Below, in pieces: positions 25,794 to 37,520 of a stretch of DNA of 64,000 nucleotides; the stretch's first letter is position 1, and the number at the start of each line of letters is the position of its first letter. The position numbers were made by a program, and so were the translations under genes. The notes below the pieces were generated by a model that made no database searches, was not told the DNA's origin, and worked only from the letters and a program-made list of their open reading frames with translations. The DNA comes from Membranipora membranacea. Its lineage: Eukaryota; Bryozoa; Gymnolaemata; Cheilostomatida; Membraniporidae. Location of the stretch: assembly GCA_914767715.1 (NCBI GenBank), contig OU612070.1, forward strand, positions 5,597,501 to 5,661,500, read 5' to 3'.

Positions 25794-25799
25794 AATAAA
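25794..25799 (+). promoter_or_regulatory. Candidate polyadenylation signal, lectin copy 1
   Basis: AATAAA about 500 bp after the stop, conserved at the same place in copy 2 (29333-29338). Confidence 0.4.
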
Positions 25800-27121
25800 A
25801 TTGATTTAATGCCAAACAGGCATACAAATTGAACCAACATCTCAAGTGACAACAATCCTAAATTTAAAGTAGAGCTTGACAAATTTGAATAAGTAAAGAC
25901 ACGTTTTGTATGGAGTAACCCACTTCCTTGGCAAGAACAGATGACTACAAACGGAAAGGTTATCCATATCTTCTATGCTTTTACTGCTTTTATATTGATG
26001 TTTACATTAAGTTGATGTAAATACTTTGGCTAGTTTCAAGATGGTTGTTTTACAAGAATTTATAGTAGATTCGACCTTAATAAACCTGCAATAGAAAGGT
26101 GCTTCTTAGGGATTCCTTATAAGAAGGAACTCAATAAGTCGCTCAAACAGCTTAACATTGGATTATGAGGAATGATTGGAACTCTGTAAAACATTTTAAT
26201 ATATTTAGACTTAGTCAAAGCAAAGCAATGGACATCATGGCATTCATCAAAGTCATTTCACTCTTCATCTCTCCAAGAACTTAAAATAATAAATTAGTAA
26301 TGCCGCAATCATAAATGCCACAAATCTTCAGGGGTGTGGATGACATACACTCACGTTTTCGATTGAATTCATGATGAATGTCCAATTGGTTGTGTCGTTA
26401 TGAGTGCAAATTAAAATGGCTGTCATTTCCTTTTGGTAGCCTGAATGCAATAGATATTAAAATAATTTCGGTCCTCCACATTTCAAGGGCATGTCAAAAG
26501 ACACTTTATATAAGATTTCATCCTCGTTTGGTCCCAGATCGATTCATGAAACTTGTCTACTGGAGACAAGATCAATACTTTCCAAACCCAATTACAGCAG
26601 CTGCAGAGATGAGACGCCAACGTACTAATATTTAATTAAAACCTGAAATTGAACAACCGATTTAATATGGTGACAAGATATTTCAAGAAATTTAATTAAC
26701 TTTAAGTGCAAAACACATTGGTGCTCTATTGAGCAGCATTTTCTCAATCACTGGACACCCACCCATGTCAGATATGCCTGCTCAAAGGTAGATATGGGGC
26801 TCGGGTAGTAAATCCTATAAAATTGGTGGTGTTATCGTAACGATAAACTGGATCCAAAACGGAGACATTCTACAGAAAAGTAGGAGAACTTCATATATTA
26901 TAAATGGTGATTATTTTAACTTCTTTATTTTAAACAATGCTAAGCAGAAGAGATGCCCGAAGATTGAGGAAATTTCAACAGAAATGAGTGTGGCTTTCCA
27001 CTGAATGTTGCTTCTTTAAACGTTCATCCATGTTGCCATTCCTACATGCATACATACAGCACTTCTTATTATTCACAGCCTCATGATCTATAACATGATG
27101 ATTTATTTTTTTCTGTTGCAG

Positions 27122-28808
27122 ATGTCTTATGGCTATTGGCTTCTCTGTTTAGTTGGTTTAGCAGGAGTTTATGGAGTCCCCTACTTGGGTAAACCTAATT
27201 ACAACCAGCTAATTACATTGCCTAAAACCATCTTCAGCGTAAAGAGTCTTTCAAGATGTTGCGTTCTGTGTGAAACTGAGAGAGACTTCACCTGTGTGGC
27301 TGTATCATACTGCAAAATGCTTATGGCCTGCATTCTCTCTGATCTGCCTGCAGGGAGTGGTGAGGGAGAAGCGGACTGCAAAGTATATGAAGTCATAGGT
27401 TGGTGTTTGAATTTTAATGCAAATAACGATTATGAAATGATTCGCTAGCTTAAAACTCAAAGTAAAAACAAGAGAGATACCTAAAACTACTTTGGTAGTG
27501 GTAGTTTTGTAGTGGGAGTTTCTTTAAACATAACTTAATCTTTATTGCATACTCACACTGATTAGATTACTTCAAAATCATCAGAGCTTTACTATTGGTT
27601 CCATGGCTAAAGCATAGGTCTGTCAAATTATCTGTGCCACAACCGTATACAGAAAAAGAAAATCAATATCAAGGACTCTCACAAGGTGTCATAGGCCTGT
27701 GATATGAGCTTTTTTGTCAGAGCTTTAATGTTGTGTACCTGGTCAAAGGATGCGCAGTCAGTACAGTTTGTAACTCTGTTCGCATCTCTTTTGCAGGGCG
27801 CTTACCTACTTTGCCATTCCTTTATGTTCACAACACCAAAGAAGATACTTGTTATATTCGAAATTCATTTGCTACCGTTGACTGGTTTCAAGCGTCTGCG
27901 CAATGTAGATCCTATGGTTTCAAACTGGCTGTATTTGAGACAGCTGATGAAGAAAATTTCATAATCAAACGCTACTATTATGGAGAGACAGGTGAAATTA
28001 TATTTATTCTCATAATATTAATGAGTTCGTCCCAGTACAGGATATTCAATCAACACTGTTGTCTAATAAAAAAAATTCACCTGTAAATTAAATGAGGACG
28101 GCTGAACAAGGCTTCATTGATTTTGTGTTTCACACACAAAAGATAAGCATATAAAGTATAAACACACTACTTTGACTTTGATTATTACACTTTAGCTTAG
28201 ATGGACTTCCTCTAGCCTAGTTTGATAGATACTTTTGCTTTATATTGGCATATAGGGTGTAGAACATATGTGGCGAAAAAGTGTGGCAAGGAAATTGCAG
28301 GTGTTTCTATCCTGTGTTGTGTATCCTTACCTGTAAACCATAGGAACAGGTGTTTTCTTTTTCAGAATGGCTGAGTTTGAACATAGGCTTGCGAGAGATA
28401 AATGGAGTGTGGGTGTGGGAAGACTCTATCATTTTGAATTATGACAGGTCAGTCCTATGATAACCCTATACTGTAAAAGCTAATGTGTGACACTTATGAC
28501 AGAGGCACTGAGTGCTGCCTTGAGGGGTTGAAAGATTTGAAAACTGTTCTATGATTTAGCTTCCTTTATGAACCAAAACAAATCTTATTTAAAATTACCC
28601 TGATACATTGTTTACTGTGGACGTACCATCTTAACTGTAATCAGCTTTCCTCCTAAATTACCGCAGGTGGATGGCCGAGTTGAACCAAGATGGTTATTGT
28701 GTGAACTTTTATGTGTGGAAGGGTACATTTGGATTCAATGACCATTCATGCGCTGACAAGTTTGGCTACATTTGTGAGGATGAATATTGTACACTGCTTC
28801 AGCCTTGA
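27122..28808 (+). CDS. Secreted PAN-like plus C-type lectin-like protein, copy 2
   Basis: Exons 27122-27398, 27797-27991, 28366-28447 and 28667-28808 have the same phases as copy 1; the product is about 231 residues. The signal peptide is MSYGYWLLCLVGLAGVYG and the PAN-like cluster is nearly identical. Differences gather in the last exon: the loop reads WMAELNQDGYC instead of WMAVPNLDGYC, and the following segment is five residues shorter (YVWKGTFG against YAWPPPPANGTFG). All cysteines of the lectin-like fold are kept. The change at the loop that binds Ca or ligand in lectins, with a near-identical scaffold, suggests the copies are diverging in ligand. Same likely cell location as copy 1. Confidence 0.85.
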
Positions 28809-29332
28809 TCTATGCCTCTACTTCATCCAGACACTTGCTAACTGCTATCTATTTGTCAAACAATCTGGTATATTAATGAGATCCTCAGTTCTCATAGCTC
28901 TGCACTGAGCAATAACCATGGTTTTATAATTTGTCCCTTGGATGAATGTCGTGTTTGCATCAAGTTTGTGTGATGAACTTTGTATCGTGTGATTCATTGA
29001 GATAGATGTTGTTTTGTATTCAGATCAGTTTTTTGTATCAGAAAGTTCATTTGAAGGTCTTAGGGTGGTTTTGATCGCCCACGCCTACCGATCTACGCCA
29101 ACCAACTACAAATTCCAATGGCAAATATTGACCCACTTCCCACCTAAAACAACCCCATCAACCCACACAGGCCAGGTCATGCTCCTTATGGGGCCCTTTT
29201 GGTGTTTTTTTGGTGTTATCTTTGGGGGAGCTCTATTTCACTACAGCGAGAACCCTTGACTGAATATATTTTGGTCAGTAAAAGATCGGTTGTTTTTGTA
29301 TATCACTGTCTTTCTTTGTTTATCATTGTAAA

Positions 29333-29338
29333 AATAAA
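29333..29338 (+). promoter_or_regulatory. Candidate polyadenylation signal, lectin copy 2
   Basis: AATAAA at the position equivalent to the one after copy 1. Confidence 0.4.
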
Positions 29339-29619
29339 ATTGATTCAATGTCAAAAAAGCATAAAAATTGAAAAAGCCATTTCAAGTGACAACACTCCTA
29401 AATGTAAAATAGAGGTGGACAAATTTCAATAAGTTAACTAAACTCTCTTTGTATGGAGTTACCTACTTCCACAGCAAGAACTGATGACTACAAACAGACC
29501 AAACAAGATGATTAATTTCTACAGTAGGGTGCCTTTTATGCTTGGGCTTTCGGTCCTAGAGGGTTGAATATCCGACTTAATTTTTCATAGATCCTATTTA
29601 ACAAAAAATCATTTGCCTA

Positions 29620-29745
29620 TGGAACAGAAAAAGATTAGAGCCAAAACAGCAGAAGACAACTCCCAATACTTTACCGAGAAATACAAGGCCACCAACCAAA
29701 CCAAAAAAACCAAAACCCGTGGCCGCGCGAACAAGGCTAGGTGTG
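29620..29745 (+). repeat. Short dispersed repeat (related to 57530-57690)
   Basis: From TTTGCCTATGGAACAG to GTGGCCGCGCGAACAAGGC it matches 57534-57675. In the second copy a 90-codon frame is open; here it is broken by AAAACC duplications. A third, inverted trace lies at 57175-57240. The family is unknown to me. Confidence 0.7.
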
Positions 29746-30690
29746 GATATTGAACGGATCTCTGCTAGTATTTGTTACTTTGGCATATTGGTCTATGCTT
29801 TTCTATCTGCAAAACAGATACAGTTGATACCCACCACATTCATCTCTTTCGAAGAATGGTTATGTCATGTTAATACTATTGACTAATTTCTGACTTATTC
29901 TGTAATGATTTTTTAGCTAAAAAACCTCTGTAATTTGCTAATGTTTAGTCATCTCACCAAGTACTTTCGTGGGTGTCCCTATAACTGGGCACTCCAAAAG
30001 TGATTCGGACACTCTTGCCAGGATTCTATAAACATGTGAACAATCCATCACTCTGTATTCTAGACAAAGATGAGGCAGGTAGGTCTGGAAAGAGGCCTAC
30101 TGGTGGTTTGTCAGCCACATGATATTCTTCGCATCGGGCCTTCACTATCCTGTGTAAAAGGCCCACATCATTCAGTATAAAATGATGTAGAAAGACTTCC
30201 ACCCAACAGAAATTGTTAGGATAACAATTTTTCAGTAAACACAATTCCTATCAAAAGCATGAATATCATCCTATGCCACTATCATTGTCAGGCCAGAAAT
30301 TCAAATCCTATTTTATAAATCTTGCCATTTGTATTAAAGCTCCATCACAATTGACAGTAAGTTGACAGCATCCTACCCAAGAAATTGACCTCATTTTGAA
30401 CAAGAGGAGATGTAACATTTTTAAAGTCTATCAAGTGCTTATGTTTATGTGAAAATGTTTTCCTGCCTGCATGTAGAATTATCTGTCATTCATTTAAAAA
30501 GTTTCTGTCATCCAATTTTACTATAAATAATTGTGGTTTTGTATTATATCTCAAAATTTTGAGGTGTGGAGCATTTTATTATATTCTATTTTATAAATTA
30601 GTCCTGGTTTACGGAATTTTCTTTTGTGAACGTCAGCTTATTACTGCGTCCCCGCCTTTTTCAATTTACAATGACTTGAACTCCAGAGCG
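29746..30690. other. Intergenic, no gene recognised
   Basis: AT-rich, with a stretch at about 30060-30240 that partly matches 13104-13190 in reverse. A minus-strand open frame at 30026-30244 overlaps it and has no recognisable domain. Confidence 0.4.
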
Positions 30691-32264
30691 ATTGACAATA
30701 TGATAATGGTGAGAAGATTGAAGTAGTATCATACCAAATACTGTCTCTGATCACTACTGGTTCCTGTACATCACGCAACTACTATCATCACACTATCACC
30801 AACTTCAATGACATTAATACAACACTGATATCATCAAAGTGAAAAGCCAAAACTGTGTCATGTAAACACCATTTGCGCATCAATGAGTATATGCAGCAAC
30901 TAGAGCCTGAGTCAGAAGCATTTAGACTGTCAAGAAACACAGTAGCATCAGGACCAGCATCCAGTGATTTTGTGTCAAAAGGCCACTGCCAAAAAGCCAC
31001 TGGCCAAAAGGCCACTGGTCATAAGGCCACTGGCCAAAAGGCCACTGGCCATAAAGCCACTGGCCAAAAAGCCATCGGTCATAAGGCCACTGACCAAAAA
31101 GCCATTGCCCAAAAAGTCACTTGTTCAATTGTGACATGATAGAAGTCTGACATAAACTTTCCATTGTACATGTTTTTGGGCCCGTAAAAGAAAATTCTAG
31201 TTCTTGATATGCCATTTATCAATGATTTTTCATTTCTACTCACTGATTCTCATTTTAGTAAACTTAGAAAAGATCCCACCCACCCTTTGCAAATAATTAT
31301 TTTAAATGACTTCACCCAGACATCTTCTCACACACTTTTTTTGTGACTTAACCCCCAATAAATGCATCATAATGCATCTTGATGGACAAATTAAAGTCAT
31401 CACAAGCAAACAGTCAGCACTTTTAGATCAAAGTAAGGCCGTACTGAGCGGAAACAACGGCGTAGCTTTTTTGATTATTTTTGGTTGGGTTGGACCTTTT
31501 CTATTTTCACTAAAATGGGAATCCATATTTTGGCCAATGGTTTTTTGGCCAGTGGCTTTTTGGCCAGTGGCTTTATGACCAGTGGCTTATTGGTAGTGGC
31601 CTTTCGAGTGTTCACCGCATCCAGTACAGTATCATTTTGGATCATCAAACAGAAGAGAAGCATTTAGACTGTCAAGAAGTCAAGAAGTACAGACTCATTC
31701 GGACCATTATCCAATACCTAAGCATTTAGATTTTCAGAGGTACAGTAGTATCAGGAACTTCGTTTAGTAGAGTGGTAATTTAGACGTCAACCCGAGTGGT
31801 TTACCGAAATCGCCAGTCAGAGATTATCCTTGTTAGACAACCTTGAGAACAATATCATCCGGACTGCTGACCGTTGATGCCTTCTGTATCATCAGAGCTG
31901 AGATATTGAATAAGTCATTCAAAGAGACATTGTGGTAAAATATTGAGCAATCATTTTGACAGTCCTGATAAGGCAGAAATTACAGCAGCATGGGTATCAA
32001 AGCTGCAATAAAGGCAAATTAAGACGCGAGATAATTTGAATTCTAATTCTATGTGTGTCTAGTTTATCAATTTCAGTGGAGTAGATTAATCTCTGTGCTG
32101 TTTTAAAGTTTGTCAGGAGATTAATTGATATCGCTCATGAATCGCATCTAATCTTTGTCGGATCAGTGTATTGATATTGTTGAATACAGATACCCTCTTG
32201 TCGCTTGAATAATTATAAAAGAGGTCGATAAGAATTATAATATAATCTGTAACCATAACACTGC

Positions 32265-32342
<78 letters not shown>
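32265..32342. repeat. TGCG tetranucleotide microsatellite
   Basis: Nearly pure (TGCG)n, about twenty units. The minus-strand frame of alternating Thr-His-Ala-Arg over it is an artefact of the repeat. Confidence 0.95.
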
Positions 32343-32788
32343 GAGTGCGTGTATATATACTCATTAAAATCTATTAAATCAGTGAATCTAGGTAATTAAA
32401 TTTTAATTAATTTATTAATTAAAAAAGAGCAGAATGCAAGCTTTTCCTCGAAAAAGTGATTTTTAAGGGCGACAATTATAAGTTGTCTTCCTATTTTCAA
32501 GTAAAGTCAGTCTTTAAACTTTCTTATATCATAATATTCTTAATTGTCAACTGTCATATTCCTTTTGGCTCAGAGATGAAAGCTTTCACAGTTTCAGTCA
32601 GTTGCATGGGGCTTGCTAGCGCACTGATATTTCTGAATTTGGGTCACAGCCTACGAACACTGGAATTTATTCCTCTCTCTCAGAAATTATTACTGATGGT
32701 TGATTACACTATATTAGTTCAGCTGTCACACTCCTGCATCTATATCGTATATATCGTTCTTCTATTATGCTATTAATTGCAATTGCAG

Positions 32789-32860
32789 ATAAAGTTAACC
32801 TCACAGTTTGAGTTTACAGATGATATGGGTCAATCTACAATTTGTATCCAAAAATTATAA
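32789..32860 (+). pseudogene. Displaced copy of the last exon of the NPC2-like gene
   Basis: After an AATTGCAG acceptor, 24 codons read IKLTSQFEFTDDMGQSTICI and end at TAA. The true last exon at 47351-47434 reads IKFTSQFLFTDDMGQPAICI, and the intron sequence just before both is also alike (TTCAGCTGTC, the CTTCATGACTCATTATGCTA region as kept in copy A). The stop comes four codons early. No other NPC2 exon is evident upstream, although 32576-32650 encodes a signal-peptide-like start (MKAFTVSVSCMGLASALIFL). It is therefore probably a 3' fragment moved by segmental duplication. Confidence 0.75.
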
Positions 32861-33640
32861 TAAAGGACAGACAACAGTTGTACCTTGTTGCTATCGTTTG
32901 GTCATCCATAGTTCTCTGTTTTCTGCTTCTTTAGATCATCTTAAGCACTATAAGCCACAAATAGGTGTAATTTACATCACTGGTAGAAAGCTAAATCGAT
33001 GCCTTTAGATTATGTGTCAACCCAGTTGCTCATTTTCACTATTATTGCACCTGAATCAATACGGATGTCGAAGGAGACACAATTTTCAATCAAAATTCAG
33101 ATACTATAAGACAAATATCTGTGATTGCGGTAAAAAATAAAACTGTATTGGTGTTAAAATCAGAGACACTGCTGCTTCTAAAACAGCTGGAGCAGAATAG
33201 AATTACTTTTTGCCATTGATGGGTCAAATTCTAGGAAGCCACAATATCAGAACGTTTACCAAGATGCTACTGATGAAATACTACTAAGACGGTATAGGTG
33301 TAATTTTCAACACACTTTTTTAAGACACAAATGGAGACTTTTTATTTAAACCATGCATTCTGGCGTGTAGTAAGTTGGCTGATTACATGTTCCTCAAAAG
33401 ATCCTCTATGATCACATTTTCAATTGCGATGGCGGGTAAGCCTCAAATAGATTTACGTGCTTATTCATCCTGGGACATTGTTCGATCTAAAATCCCTAAA
33501 TAGCATGTTCATTTTACAAGGTCATCGATGCTCTTATCACAACTAATATGCATGATTTATTTGTTGATCAATAAATTTAAAAAAAAAATTAAGTGTAAGA
33601 ATTGATTCTCCTTGCATAAACAGATCAAAAAACTCTCTGC

Positions 33641-34930
33641 TTTTTTTCGATGCAAACCATGGAGCATATAACAAGCTAATATTAACACAGACTCATAACT
33701 TTAGATGATAGTATGATCCCTGCAAAACAGCTGCAATGGGGGTGATGATTGACTTTGTCAAACTGCATGATTCAGTTGCTCCATTGGTTCTCAATTGGTT
33801 CTCATTTATAGGAAATGCTGCTTGTTCATGTGTTTAATGTTATATGCACAAGCTGAGAGACACATGGTTAAAAAAAGAATTTAATGCACTGATATCATGA
33901 TAATCGCAATGAACATAAGTAAAAATGGATGACGATTGAGGACAAAGGAGATTTGTAATAGCTAGTGCTGGAATATTATCACTGAGTCGAAGCCAGCTTG
34001 AAAAGGAAAGCATATTTATTAAATCTGGAAACTCTTGGGACAGTTGGTGTCAAATCGATTGGGAGCCTCTTTATTAAACAAATTGAGGCTGGTGAAGAGT
34101 TTGCATCTGGTTTTCTCCCTTCAAAGATCTAATTGAGCATGGGCTTTACTAGTTACACTGTGATAATTATAATTTGTGGAATGATGAGGTAAGAATGTTG
34201 CACATTGGGCCTCATAACACTACGGTGGGGTGTCTGAAATCTCTGGTATCAGTTATAGCATAAATATTCTTCTTCTGATATAACCATCTTGAAACTAGTC
34301 CCCGTATTTGCATCAGCTTAATGTAAATATCAGTATAGGACTGACCTGTCATAAATCAAATTGTTAGTGTCTTCAAACACCCACACTCCATTTATCACTG
34401 CAATAGGCTTTAATGATTCAGCTGTGCAAGCATACTTAGTAGTAAAGATATGTATGATGATGATTGTGAACAGTTTTGAGGGTGATGACAAGCAATTGGA
34501 ACTTAGAACTGGATCTGGTGGGTAGCAAGTTTAATTCATGATTTATTTGGTGACAAGTAGGGGTCGTACATGTAAGACATTTGAGCAGAGCAACGCTACC
34601 TACCGGATCTAACACTGAGAGCACTAATAATGCCCAATCATAAATTGAAAGCAGAGAGATATGATGAATCATATGAAGGGAAAGGCTTGGGACAAGTGTT
34701 CACAATAGATAATGTAAATAATGTCAAACTAAGAAGAATGAACATTATTTTGCGGCAGAGTAAGCAATTTTATTTATTTATTTATGATTACCGGAGGAAA
34801 CCTAAGCGCAATCAACTTTGGCCTAACAACACCAATGCTGAGGTTTGATCACGGAATGTCCTCGCATAAATTTAAAACGTTTTACATTTGAGTAAATGTA
34901 CAAAGCAATTGGTAAAACAGGCTTTCATGT
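33641..34930. other. Repeat-rich intergenic DNA with inverted lectin fragment
   Basis: 33641-34110 matches 41240-42130 in reverse complement (TCAAGCTAATATTAACACAG, AGCACTAGC/TAGTGCTGGA landmarks). Then 34280-34330 matches 25995-26050 (downstream of lectin copy 1) in reverse, followed by the stray lectin exon. No intact gene seen. Confidence 0.6.
34336..34397 (-). pseudogene. Inverted fragment of lectin exon 3
   Basis: Read on the minus strand it gives GATAAATGGAGTGTGGGTGT and ends TTATGACAGGTCAGTCC, matching the 3' two-thirds of exon 3 of the lectin-like genes plus their donor site. Encoded residues would be NGVWVFEDTNNLIYD against NGVWVWEDSIILNYD in copy 2. Upstream part of the exon is absent. 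Confidence 0.75.
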
Positions 34931-34939
34931 CACCTATTA

Positions 34940-35010
34940 GGAGGTAGCTCAGTTGGTTAGAGCGCTTGCCCTCTAATGTGCAAGCGTTGAAGGTCTCGGG
35001 CTCTACTCTG
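34940..35010 (+). repeat. tRNA-like head of a probable SINE
   Basis: GGAGGTAGCTCAGTTGGTTA at the start contains an A-box (TAGCTCAGTTGG, 34945-34956), and AGGTCTCGGGCTCTACTCTG resembles a B-box. The acceptor stem cannot pair and the anticodon loop is too long for a working tRNA. A tRNA-derived SINE, perhaps extending to about 35290, is the best reading. Confidence 0.6.
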
Positions 35011-35684
35011 CAGTCTACTGACTACTGGCCTCAATTAACAACCCAGGTATGTTCCAACCTGCCTGCAAACTGAGAGCAACTTAGCACCGAATATGGCAGC
35101 TGCGCCCTTAAGTGGCAGCTGTATTTCTCAGTCTTCGTACAGAGACAAACTTGCGAGTGTGACCCACAATTTTTAACCCTCAATATAAGATCCAGTACAC
35201 AGTCCGAGCATATTGGAGGTATATTAGACATAACAAATGGCATAAAGACAATACCAAAATGATTATAGCTACCATAAATATGTAACAAACTCAGATCCTT
35301 CGAATGAGCAATGCTTCTAAGCTCTATTGCTGCAGCTATGCTCTGCGAACGTGATATAAGGTGGGGGAGGGAGGAGTACGTTGAGGGAACTTGGTATCAC
35401 GTATCGTAAGACAAATGGAGGTGCGTTGATTGGTGTAAGGCGCTGTATTTTATCATGAAGGTGATAGCTAGTATTTTAGAATTGAAGGTCAAATGGTGGC
35501 ATGATTGGGATTAAAAACGGTTTTTTATCTGAAGACATCCATTTTATCAGTAAGAGTCATATATTTAATAACAAACCTAGACAGGGCACTATATGAGGGA
35601 TTAGCATTCTAGGCCAGAAGCAGCCTAGCTCTAAGTGCTCTAAAAAATATGGCACGGACAATTTTGATGGCAGGAAAAAAACAA

Positions 35685-36540
35685 GTGTTTCTAGGGTAAA
35701 AAGGTGTGCTGAATCCAAAAATGAGGGTGTACCCGGTTGTAGCGGTCATCGCCAGCGGCAGCGTGGCAGTATATGGCAGCAAATCACAAATTTTCAATAA
35801 ATCGCATTTAGTTAGTAAAGATTGTAGTGTTTGTTACGGCCAACAGAGAACAAGAATATATATGTTTCTAAGGTAAAAAAGTATGCTGAATCCAAAAATG
35901 AGGGTGTACTCGGTTGTATTGGTCATTGTCAGCGGCAGCGCGGCAGCAAATGCCACATCTTTTACAAATTCTCATTTAGTTAGTTAAAATTGTAGTGTTT
36001 GATACAGTCAACGGTCAACAGAGAACAAGAATAATATGTTTCTAGGGTAAAAAAGTGTGCTGAATCCAAAAGTGAGGGTGTACCTGGTTGTAGGGGTCAT
36101 CGTCAGCGGCAGCGTGGCAGTATATGGCAGCATGTCCCAAAATTTTCAACAAAGCGCTTTTAGTTAGCGAATATTTTAGTGTGTGATACAGCCAACAGAG
36201 AACATGAATATATATGTTTCTAGGGTAAAAAAGGGTGCTGAATTCAAAAATGAGGGTGTTCCCGGTTATAGTGGTCATCATCAGCGGCAGCGTGGCAGTA
36301 TATGATAGCATATCCCAAATTATTAAATAAAGAGCTGTAAGTTAGTGAAGATTTTAGTGTTCGATACAGCCAACAGAGAACAAGAATATAAATGTTTCTA
36401 GGGTAAAAAAGGGTGCTGAATTAACAAATAAGGGTGTACCCGGTTGTATCAGTCATTGTCAGCGGCAGCATCTCACACATTTTTCACAAAATCACTTTTA
36501 GTTAGTGAAAATTGTAGTATTTGTTACAGTCAACGAGAAC
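35685..36540. repeat. Subterminal tandem array, about 175-185 bp units, five copies
   Basis: Each unit starts near GTTTCTAGGGTAAAAAAG, runs through ATGAGGGTGTACCCGGTTGT and CAGCGGCAGCGTGGCAG and ends near CAACAGAGAACAAGAATATA. Units start at about 35685, 35870, 36040, 36218 and 36390. Later units are shorter or diverged. The core GGGTGTACCCGGTTGTAG also appears inverted near the other end at about 38570, which ties the array to the element. Confidence 0.85.
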
Positions 36541-36553
36541 TTTTGTTATTGGG

Positions 36554-37260
36554 TCACTCATTTTCCTCATCCTCATCATCCTCGTCTCCGCCAGCCTCCT
36601 CCTCCTCCTCATCAAGACTGTTCTCACAACTCTTGCACATGCAGAGGGGTGTGCATTTCATATTGGCTTTGTTGCAGGAGCATCTTCCGCCAAGACAATT
36701 GCTCACTTCGCATTTGCAGTTGTTGAGCTGGAGAAGCTCTGGTGGCGCTGAGGGCTTTGTCAGAGGTCCATCAAGGAGTAAAAGTCTTTTACTCCTTGAT
36801 AGAACTCTCTTATTTATCACAGAATGATCTTCTTGGCCCAAACACTATCTCTGACTGAGAGCAACGTCACACAAAGTTTCATATCGGTTCAAACAAAGCC
36901 ACACAAGGTGGTCTTCCATACAGCACCGTGGTCATCAATTAATACCTTGAGAGTAAATCCTGAATCATGAGCATGTTCTATGCATACCTTTCTCTTCATG
37001 GCACTTTCTTTGGCTCTTTCTAGCTTGGATTTAGAAAATCTGAACATACAAAGATGATGGTATTTATAGGTACTACATTCATCCATTGTTGTCATTGTCA
37101 ATAGATTTTTGGCAATGAAGCATTCCGGCTCTTTCCCAGTTTTCACCCACTCTTTAGCCACATATTTGAGTTCAGCAAGCTTTGAGGCTGACAAAACAAC
37201 ACTCTCGGCTGCTTCATCTACTTTCTCAAAGTGAATAATACACTCCATAATGTTAGTCAA
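36554..37260 (-). CDS. CXC-domain (tesmin/TSO1-like) cysteine-rich protein of the candidate transposon
   Basis: Two minus-strand open frames in different frames: 37260-36889 (starts MTNIMECIIHFEKVDEAAES, has YVAKEWVKTG) and 36841-36554. The second contains CKCEVSNCLGGRCSCNKANM followed by KCTPLCMCKSCEN. The spacing C-x-C-x4-C-x4-C-x-C-x6-C-x3-C-x-C-x2-C and final Asn fit the CXC zinc-binding, DNA-binding module. An acidic tail (DEEEEEAGGDEDDEDEENE) closes it. The two frames may be joined by an unrecognised intron or separated by decay; no good splice pair was identified. Proteins with such a module and acidic tail occur in mobile elements, which suits its position between related ends. No catalytic domain is visible. 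Confidence 0.5.
36770..36800. repeat. Perfect 15-bp hairpin inside the CXC gene
   Basis: Arms ATCAAGGAGTAAAAG (36770-36784) and CTTTTACTCCTTGAT (36786-36800) pair perfectly around one base. Confidence 0.95.
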
Positions 37261-37378
37261 AGTGATACCGTCATTTTGTCAGACATGTTCATGCTTCCTT
37301 GTATTATGTCATCTGCTAAAGCATGAGAGTTAAATTGAACAAAGGCTGGGCCTAAGTCAATAGCACCGTACAAATGTT

Positions 37379-37520
37379 GCATCAATAGCAGGGAGCGGAT
37401 AACATGTCAGAACAATCAAGGACGATTGCAACTAAGGGAATGCAGATGTCGGATCAATAGCAGGGAGTGGATAACATGCCATAACAATCGAGGACGATTG
37501 CAACTAAATGAGTGCAGATG
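37379..37520 (+). repeat. Two 70-bp direct repeats
   Basis: CATCAATAGCAGGGAGCGGA to the ATTGCAACTAAG stretch is repeated once with few changes. It lies inside the candidate transposon between the CXC gene and the right end. Confidence 0.85.

Larger units (their letters stand above)
22870..29500 (+). repeat. Tandem duplication carrying two lectin-like genes
   Basis: Two direct copies of about 3.1 kb, about 22870-25960 and 26430-29500, separated by roughly 470 bp of unmatched DNA. Similarity covers upstream sequence, four exons, introns and 3' flank including the polyadenylation region. Indels are few, so the duplication looks recent. Confidence 0.88.
30693..33640 (+). repeat. Segmental repeat, copy B
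   Basis: Direct copy of 1-3250. It carries about ten minisatellite units at 30977-31125, lacks roughly 540 bp of the foldback loop and right arm, and keeps about 640 bp (32785-33423) missing from copy A. Past about 33640 the two copies no longer match. Confidence 0.85.

Noticed and set aside
32113-32364. Minus-strand protein of alternating Ala-Arg-Thr-His
   Set aside because: It is the TGCG microsatellite read as codons.
34940-35010. A functional tRNA gene
   Set aside because: A-box and B-box are present but the acceptor stem does not pair and the anticodon loop is too long; a SINE head fits better.
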